From Dermatophilus congolensis (lineage in GTDB: Bacteria > Actinomycetota > Actinomycetes > Actinomycetales > Dermatophilaceae), in contig JAUNUP010000057.1 of the NCBI GenBank assembly GCA_030538115.1, positions 1-12,044 on the forward strand: a stretch of 12,044 nt of DNA. Reading direction: 5' to 3'. Shown here piece after piece: positions 7,393 through 12,044 of this stretch. Below the pieces are notes generated by a model. It did not search any database and was not told where the DNA came from. It saw nothing but the letters and a program-made list of their open reading frames with translations. Made by a program: the position numbers and the translations under genes. Each line of letters starts with the position of its first letter. The stretch's first letter is position 1.

Positions 7393-8832
7393 GTGAACCA
7401 GGCCGACCAGACCGCCACCGACGCCTCGGCGGCGCCGACCGGAGTCGAACCACATTCGGAGCCGGGCGAAATCGCCGCCAAGGTCGAGGCGGCCAGGCGC
7501 GCGTTCGCCTCCGGCCGCACCGCCACGATGGAGTGGCGCCGCGACCAGCTCGACGCGATCATCCGCATGCTCAACGAGTGCGCGGGCGAGATCGAGAAGG
7601 CGGTGGCCGACGACCTCGGCAAGTGCGCCTTCGAGGGCTATTTCATGGAGGTCGGGGGCACGGTCCGCGAGGCGGTCAACGCCCGCAAGAACCTACGCCG
7701 CTGGACCAAGGACAAGCGCGTCAACTCCCTCTTCACCGCGGGTCCGAGCGCCTCGCACGTGCGGCGCGAGCCCCTGGGCACGGTGCTCATCATCGCGCCG
7801 TGGAACTACCCGTTCCGTCTGCTGCTCATGCCCCTGATCGGTGCGGTCGCGGCCGGAAACTCGGTGGTGCTCAAGCCGAGTGAGCTGGCCCCTGCGTCAT
7901 CGGCTCTCATGGCCGACCTGGCCCGCCGCTACCTCGACCCCGAGGCGATCCAGGTGATCGAGGGCGGCGTCCCGGAGACGACCGAGCTGCTCACGCACCG
8001 TTTCGACCACATCCTCTACACCGGCAACGCCGCGGTCGGCCGGATCGTCATGTCGGCGGCCGCGAAACACCTCACCCCGGTCACGTTGGAGCTCGGCGGC
8101 AAGTCCCCAGTCTGGGTAGACGAGACCTGGCCCATGGAAGACGCCGCCGCAGCCATCGCGTGGGGACGTTTCGTCAACGCTGGGCAGACCTGCGTCGCAG
8201 CCGATTACGTGCTCACGACGCCCGCTCTCGCCGAGCCGCTGGCCGATGCCATCGCGGCGGCCACGGAGAAGATGTACGGCCCCGACCCTGCCTCGAACCC
8301 CGAGTACGGCCGCATCGTCAACGAGCGGCACACCAAGCGCTTGGCCGAGCTGCTCGACTCCGGCAGGGTCGTCACCGGCGGCACGTACGACGTGGAGGCC
8401 CGCTACGTGGCCCCGACGGTGCTGGTCGACGTCGACCCCGCCTCCCCGGCGATGGCGGACGAGATCTTCGGCCCGATCCTGCCAATCGTGGCTGTCGCCG
8501 ACCACCGCGAGGCGATCAACCTCATCCGCTCCCGCGAGAAGCCGCTGGCCATGTACGCGTTCACGAGCAGCCCCGAGATCCGTCGTGCGTTCGAGCACGA
8601 AACCTCGTCGGGTGCCCTCGTGTTCGGCGGAGTCATGGTGCACATGACTGTGCCGCAGCTGCCGTTCGGCGGCGTCGGCGAGAGCGGCATGGGCAGCTAC
8701 AACGGCGAGCAGACAGTGCGCACGTTCAGCCACGAACGTTCGGTGCTCCGCAAATTCCGCGGCATCGACCTGACAACGCTGGCCCGCCCGCCGTACAAGG
8801 CGAAGAACTTGGAGATCCTCAAGCGCTTCTGA
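7393..8832 (+). CDS. Class-3-type NAD(P)-dependent aldehyde dehydrogenase
   Basis: Oxidises an aldehyde to a carboxylate with NAD(P)+; the substrate cannot be told, though the closest class (ALDH3) favours medium- or long-chain and aromatic aldehydes. The 479 residues show the full catalytic set: APWNYP (N138), the KPSE cofactor site (K161), the GNAAVG loop (211-216), the general base in LELGGKSP (E233), the nucleophile in NAGQTCVA (C267) and EIFGP (E357). A C-terminal PQLPFGGVGESGMG also matches. The usual Asn-Asp before the MHMTVPQLPFGG-like block is replaced by Gly-Gly (412-413), a mild oddity. GTG at 7393 was chosen for its GAGAGGGG ribosome binding site five bases upstream; an ATG at 7330 is in frame but has none. 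The gene is divergent from metG, with no linked partner, and ends at a hairpin terminator. Confidence 0.93.
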   Translation: MNQADQTATDASAAPTGVEPHSEPGEIAAKVEAARRAFASGRTATMEWRRDQLDAIIRMLNECAGEIEKAVADDLGKCAFEGYFMEVGGTVREAVNARKNLRRWTKDKRVNSLFTAGPSASHVRREPLGTVLIIAPWNYPFRLLLMPLIGAVAAGNSVVLKPSELAPASSALMADLARRYLDPEAIQVIEGGVPETTELLTHRFDHILYTGNAAVGRIVMSAAAKHLTPVTLELGGKSPVWVDETWPMEDAAAAIAWGRFVNAGQTCVAADYVLTTPALAEPLADAIAAATEKMYGPDPASNPEYGRIVNERHTKRLAELLDSGRVVTGGTYDVEARYVAPTVLVDVDPASPAMADEIFGPILPIVAVADHREAINLIRSREKPLAMYAFTSSPEIRRAFEHETSSGALVFGGVMVHMTVPQLPFGGVGESGMGSYNGEQTVRTFSHERSVLRKFRGIDLTTLARPPYKAKNLEILKRF

Positions 8833-8851
8833 GCCGCGGCCACACGTGCGG

Positions 8852-8883
8852 CGGGCCGGGCACCTCTCGGGGCGCCCGGCCCG
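8852..8883. terminator. Bidirectional hairpin terminator between convergent genes
   Basis: A perfect 10-bp GC stem, CGGGCCGGGC (8852-8861) with GCCCGGCCCG (8874-8883), closes a 12-nt loop. It lies 19 bases after the aldehyde dehydrogenase stop and 17 bases beyond the stop of the convergent secreted-protein gene, so it can serve both. There is no T-run. Confidence 0.75.
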
Positions 8884-8900
8884 TCGTACCATCTAGGCCC

Positions 8901-9803
8901 TCAGCGCGCGAAGCGCCCGGAGACCGGGCCGACCTTGCGGATGTCGCGCCCCGACAGGTCGGTCATGTTCGCGTCGGAGAACACGACTCCCGTACCGTTC
9001 GCGCGCACCGCCACGAACCCCGAGCGCGTGTCCGAGCCGCATTCGAGCCGCTGCACCTGCGTGTACCCACCCCAACCGCTGCGCTGCAGCGTCGAGACGC
9101 GCGTCTTGCCGGGCGCGGAGCGGGGGACGACGATCTCTTTCAACGCTCCCGAGCGGGCATCGTTGAGCAGGAGTACGTCGGCGGTCGTGGTCTTGGCGCC
9201 GTCCCTGTTCTTCACATCGATGCTGCGAGACATCGACATGGACCGGGGAGCACCCACGCCCTTGGCGACGAGCGCGGCGCGGCCGAGCTTGCCCTGGTCG
9301 GAGTAGGTGCGCCGCGTGAGATTGCCCTTCCGGTCGACGATGTAGATGTAGGCGGGGTCGCCGTCGACGATCCCGTCGTAGGCGGCCAACGCAACCGCGT
9401 CGAAACCGCGCCCCAGCTGCTTAGTCGTCATCTTGGTTTTGTAGGTGCCCATCCAGGTCGTGTGCACGGTGATCTGGTTGAGTCGACCCGCTGACGTGAC
9501 CGCGTAGTAGAGCCGCTCACCACCGGAGGGGTCGCCCGCTTCGCCGGCAAACGCCAGCGCCTTCGGCTTGGAGCCGAGCCTTCCGTCGCTGCCTCGCACC
9601 TTCACCGCCGCGCCCTTGGCGTTGCCCTGGAGGTCGTGCGCCATCAGTCGCGCGTCACGGTCGACTGTCGCAACCTGGGCGATGCAGCCCTCCGCTCCGC
9701 GCGGAGCAGCAGCCGGCGCCGCCTGCGCGGTGGTGCCCATCGAGGCTGCGAGAGCGCCTGCAGCAGCCACGACGACAAGAAGGCGCGCTGAACGTGTAGT
9801 CAT
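8901..9803 (-). CDS. Predicted secreted protein of unknown function
   Basis: I do not recognise the family. The 300-residue product begins with a classical signal peptide: MTTRSAR, a hydrophobic core (about 8-22) and a likely signal peptidase I site after AQA (26-28). A short Ala/Pro-rich linker follows. No further membrane segment, lipobox or sorting motif is seen. The mature part is rich in short beta-like strands with recurrent Gly-Arg/Lys-Leu turns (YAVTSAGRLNQI, YIVDRKGNLTRR), suggesting a beta-propeller-like or all-beta fold, but this is inference. Two cysteines in the predicted mature chain (C40 and C255) could form a disulfide. The ATG at 9803 was chosen because it begins the signal peptide and has AGGGGA seven bases upstream; the frame stays open further upstream but looks non-coding. 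It is a single-gene unit that shares a terminator with the convergent aldehyde dehydrogenase. Confidence 0.82.
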   Translation of the reverse strand: MTTRSARLLVVVAAAGALAASMGTTAQAAPAAAPRGAEGCIAQVATVDRDARLMAHDLQGNAKGAAVKVRGSDGRLGSKPKALAFAGEAGDPSGGERLYYAVTSAGRLNQITVHTTWMGTYKTKMTTKQLGRGFDAVALAAYDGIVDGDPAYIYIVDRKGNLTRRTYSDQGKLGRAALVAKGVGAPRSMSMSRSIDVKNRDGAKTTTADVLLLNDARSGALKEIVVPRSAPGKTRVSTLQRSGWGGYTQVQRLECGSDTRSGFVAVRANGTGVVFSDANMTDLSGRDIRKVGPVSGRFAR

Positions 9804-9825
9804 GAGAATGTCCCCTGTTTCATTG

Positions 9826-9852
9826 CACGAACTCGTCCCCACGAGATTCGTG
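9826..9852 (-). promoter_or_regulatory. Hairpin in the leader of the secreted-protein gene
   Basis: CACGAA-CTCGT (9826-9836) pairs with ACGAG and TTCGTG (9841-9845, 9847-9852) around a 4-nt loop, with one bulged A at 9846. This gives 11 base pairs ending 22 bases before the ATG and 9 bases before the ribosome binding site. It could be an operator or a 5' UTR structure; no promoter with a TANNNT -10 could be identified in this 250-bp gap (9804-10054). Confidence 0.4.
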
Positions 9853-10003
9853 AACCGAGCGCACCGTCCCCCGATGCGCGCTATCACCTTCTCGCACAAT
9901 CGAATCGGACGGGGCGAAACGCGATCACGAACGAGCAACGAACAGGCGGCGATGCGAGCACGGACACACCACGGTTGGGGCTGGTCGGCACGCGTCAGGG
10001 GTC

Positions 10004-10039
10004 GGTCGCCCCGCCCGGCTCACGTCGGGCGGGGCGACC
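10004..10039 (-). terminator. Strong hairpin terminator of the trpB2 gene
   Basis: A perfect 14-bp stem pairs GGTCGCCCCGCCCG (10004-10017) with CGGGCGGGGCGACC (10026-10039) around an 8-nt loop, beginning 15 bases past the TAA of trpB2. No T-run follows. It isolates trpB2 from the downstream secreted-protein gene. Confidence 0.8.
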
Positions 10040-10054
10040 CCCGGGGCGGGCGGG

Positions 10055-11383
10055 TTACGTGTTCGCCAGGTCTCCCGCTAGGTAGGACGCGAAGGAGGGG
10101 AGGTCGAGTTGGCCGTGGCCCGAGAGGCCGATGACGATGGCCGCCGAGTCCTCCGGTGCGGTCCGCTGCCGGGCGTCGGCGAGGGCCGCTGCGATGGCGT
10201 GCGACGACTCCGGAGCGGGCACAAGCCCCTCGGCGCGGGCGAACTGCACTCCCGCGTCGAAGGCGTCGCTCTGGCTCACCGCGAGGCCGTCGATGAGGCC
10301 GAGGTTCACCGCGTGGGAGAGCAGCGGCGCCATGCCGTGGTACCGCAGGCCACCCGAGTGGATGGGGTCGGGCACGAAGTCGTTGCCGAGCGTGTACATC
10401 TTCAGCAACGGAGTGAGGCCGGCGACGTCGCCGTGGTCGTAGTCGTAGCGCCCCGCGGTGATCGACGGACAGGCGGCGGGCTCGGCGGCGTAGAACTTCG
10501 TGGTGGTGCGGCCTGCGAGCTTCTCGCGGAGCAGCGGGAACGACAGGCCGGCGAGGTTCGAGCCGCCTCCGGCACAGCCGTACACGACGTCTGCCTGGTC
10601 TTCTCCGAAGAGTTTGAGCTGTTCGAGCACTTCCTGGCCGATGACGCTCTGGTGCAGCACGACGTGGTTGAGCACGCTGCCGAGTGAGTACTTGGCGTCG
10701 CCGTAGCCGACGGCCGCCTCGATGGCTTCGCTGACCGCCATGCCGAGGCTGCCCGAGGTGTCGGGAAAGTCCTGACGCATCTTGCGACCCGCCTCCGTGA
10801 GCTCGGAGGGGCTGGAGTGCACCGTGGCGCCGAACGTCTCCATGAGCATGCGGCGGTAGGGCTTACCGTCGTAGGAGGCGCGGACCTGCCACACCTCGCA
10901 GCCGAGGCCGAATGCGGTGCACGCGAAGGCGAGGGCGCTGCCCCATTGACCGGCGCCGGTTTCGGTGGTGAGGCGCTTCACGCCCTCGATGGCGTTGAAG
11001 TACGCCTGGGGCACGGAGCTGTTGGCCTTGTGGCTGCCGATGGGGCTGACGCCCTCGTACTTGTAGTAGATGCGGGCGCTGGTGCCGATGGCGGCTTCGA
11101 GGCGGCGGGCGCGGATGAGCGGAGAGGGGCGCCAGAGCTTGTAGACGTCGCGCACGGGCTCGGGGATGTCGATGTACCGCTCGGTCGAGAGCTCTTGTTC
11201 GACGAGGCTGCGGGGGAAGATGCCGAGCATGTCGTCGAACGTGATCGGCTCTCGCGTACCGGGATGCAGATGCGGCGGCGGAGGCTCCGGCAGATCGGGC
11301 ACGATGTTGTACCACTGAGTCGGAATCGCAGACTCGGGCAGAACCGCTTTGACCAGGTCGTTGTTGGTATTGGTCGACGACAT
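10055..11383 (-). CDS. trpB: TrpB2-type tryptophan synthase beta chain (TrpB-like PLP enzyme)
   Basis: A fold type II PLP enzyme of 442 residues that joins indole with a serine-derived aminoacrylate to make tryptophan. The length and the N-terminal WYNIVPDLPEPPPPHLHPGT block mark the TrpB2 subfamily rather than the roughly 400-residue TrpB1 that pairs with TrpA. The PLP lysine is K119 in GSHKANS. ETGAGQWGS (141-149) carries the catalytic glutamate, GGGSN (272-276) binds the phosphate, and PESSHA (391-396) and SGHG (421-424) close the site. The ATG at 11383 was chosen for its AGAGGAG ribosome binding site five bases away; the frame continues upstream without coding character. No trpA, trpC or trpE lies nearby, so an indole-salvage or O-phosphoserine-dependent role, as described for some TrpB2 enzymes, is possible. 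No Trp attenuator or T-box is seen. Confidence 0.94.
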   Translation of the reverse strand: MSSTNTNNDLVKAVLPESAIPTQWYNIVPDLPEPPPPHLHPGTREPITFDDMLGIFPRSLVEQELSTERYIDIPEPVRDVYKLWRPSPLIRARRLEAAIGTSARIYYKYEGVSPIGSHKANSSVPQAYFNAIEGVKRLTTETGAGQWGSALAFACTAFGLGCEVWQVRASYDGKPYRRMLMETFGATVHSSPSELTEAGRKMRQDFPDTSGSLGMAVSEAIEAAVGYGDAKYSLGSVLNHVVLHQSVIGQEVLEQLKLFGEDQADVVYGCAGGGSNLAGLSFPLLREKLAGRTTTKFYAAEPAACPSITAGRYDYDHGDVAGLTPLLKMYTLGNDFVPDPIHSGGLRYHGMAPLLSHAVNLGLIDGLAVSQSDAFDAGVQFARAEGLVPAPESSHAIAAALADARQRTAPEDSAAIVIGLSGHGQLDLPSFASYLAGDLANT

Positions 11384-11410
11384 CGTCGCTCCTCTCGCTT
11401 CGCTGCGAGC

Positions 11411-11416
11411 ATCGTA
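11411..11416 (-). promoter_or_regulatory. Possible -10 element (TACGAT) of trpB2
   Basis: TACGAT matches TANNNT and would start transcription near 11404, giving a leader of about 20 bases that contains the strong ribosome binding site. The -35 region (TGGCCG-like) is poor. Such a short leader leaves no room for an attenuator. Confidence 0.35.
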
Positions 11417-11554
11417 TCCGGCGGCTCGTCGCCCGACGGCCACGCGGCTTTCGCGCACAGCCCTGCGCGGGGCAGCGCTCGGGATGGTGAATACTGGGAT
11501 AACGGGTCGGAAACGAAGGGCCCGCATCGGTGACGATTGGATGAATCAGTGCCA

Positions 11555-11950
11555 ATGACGTTGACCCTCGCCGAGATCCAGCGGCGCATCGAACTCGACA
11601 CACCGCAGTGGGTTCACTCCCGGCTTCGACTGGAGATGGATCCCGATCCGACAGGCGAGATCGACTCTCGCATCGCCATCCACTTCGATCAGGGCACCAC
11701 GTGGTGCAGCGCCGCAGATCTCGAGCAGTGTCTCGCAGCGGTCGCCGACGCCGTGCAGGGGTTCATCCGTACCGAATTGGGCACGCCGTGGCCCGAGGTG
11801 CTCGACGACGAGAACCGTTGCGTGGGTGTTCTCGGGGCGAGTGCCGCCAACGGTCGCGCGACCTGGTGCCGTGCGGGCCTGCGGATCCCGGTCGGGCACC
11901 TGCACGACGATCTGGCCCGCGCCGGCCTGCACGTCTGGGCGACCGCCTGA
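11555..11950 (+). CDS. Hypothetical protein, 131 residues
   Basis: I do not recognise this protein. It is soluble-looking, acidic overall, with no signal peptide or membrane segment. It has several Trp residues (WVHSRL, TTWCSAADL, TPWPEVL, ATWCRAG, HVWATA) and four Cys, two of them in repeated TWC motifs, so an internally duplicated fold is possible. The start is uncertain: ATG 11555, GTG 11549 and TTG 11537 are all in frame and none has a good ribosome binding site. ATG is taken as the default. It is divergent from trpB2, separated by 171 bp, and followed by a long palindrome. High-GC codon use and the lack of a strong overlapping competitor support it as a real gene. Confidence 0.65.
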   Translation: MTLTLAEIQRRIELDTPQWVHSRLRLEMDPDPTGEIDSRIAIHFDQGTTWCSAADLEQCLAAVADAVQGFIRTELGTPWPEVLDDENRCVGVLGASAANGRATWCRAGLRIPVGHLHDDLARAGLHVWATA

Positions 11951-11990
11951 GGCTCGGCGCTTCGCCCAGCACGACTTCCCGCACTTCGTA

Positions 11991-12044
11991 AGAACGTGAG
12001 AACCGGCCCGGCTCCATATGGAGCCGGGCCGGTTCTCACGTTCT
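11991..12044. repeat. Perfect 54-bp palindrome, probable terminator, at the window end
   Basis: Every base from 11991 to 12017 pairs with 12044 down to 12018, with no spacer; the centre is CCATATGG. As RNA it would fold into a stem of more than 20 bp with a small loop, 40 bases after the stop of the hypothetical gene. The left arm is preceded by A-containing sequence and the right arm ends TTCT, so it may be a factor-independent terminator. The window stops exactly at its outer edge, so it may extend further. Confidence 0.9.

Noticed and set aside
9804..9938. N-terminal extension of the secreted protein to 345 residues
   Set aside because: The extension lacks coding character and would bury an evident signal peptide that has its own ribosome binding site.
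11384..11554. Trp leader peptide or attenuator ahead of trpB2
   Set aside because: No short minus-strand frame with tandem Trp codons and no terminator/antiterminator pair is visible, and the likely leader is only about 20 bases.

Overview
The window is a high-GC stretch typical of an actinobacterium. The gene content (MEP-pathway ispE in a metG-tatD-rsmA-ispE block, a MetRS with a KAFSSSR active-site loop, a stand-alone TrpB2) fits Actinomycetota, perhaps Micrococcales. That placement is inferred from gene content and base composition only. No tRNA, rRNA or CRISPR array is seen.

Layout. Positions 1-55 look like the outer end of an insertion sequence, probably IS256-type. It interrupts the 5' half of an IS110-family transposase gene (54-569, minus). 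The non-coding left end of that IS110 element (about 570-750) is rich in hairpins and may hold a bridge RNA. It abuts a cluster of GTGCC-NN-GGCAC palindromes (731-813), including a tandem 28-bp duplication, that separates the mobile DNA from the chromosomal genes.

From 7254 down to 830, on the minus strand, lies a housekeeping cluster read metG, tatD, rsmA, ispE, ABC-F ATPase. metG/tatD and tatD/rsmA overlap by 4 and 7 bp, which suggests translational coupling. ispE, the ABC-F gene and metG lack a clear Shine-Dalgarno sequence. Each instead has a TANNNT -10-like hexamer 6-9 nt before its ATG, the arrangement of leaderless actinobacterial transcripts. The rpfB gene found between tatD and rsmA in mycobacteria and streptomycetes is absent. 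The products serve translation (methionyl-tRNA charging, 16S rRNA dimethylation, ribosome-associated ATPase), isoprenoid precursor synthesis (IspE) and nuclease functions (TatD).

Divergent from metG is a class-3-type aldehyde dehydrogenase (7393-8832, plus). It converges on a small unrecognised secreted protein (8901-9803, minus), with a strong hairpin terminator between them. Next come a stand-alone TrpB2-type tryptophan synthase beta chain (10055-11383, minus) with its own terminator, and a divergent unrecognised 131-residue protein (11555-11950, plus). The window closes on a perfect 54-bp palindrome ending at the last base. Repeats at both extremities suggest it may be a complete contig of a draft assembly. 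The most unusual signals are the IS junctions with the putative bridge RNA and palindromic target, the serial leaderless promoters, and the terminal palindrome. No clearly new multi-gene system is visible.
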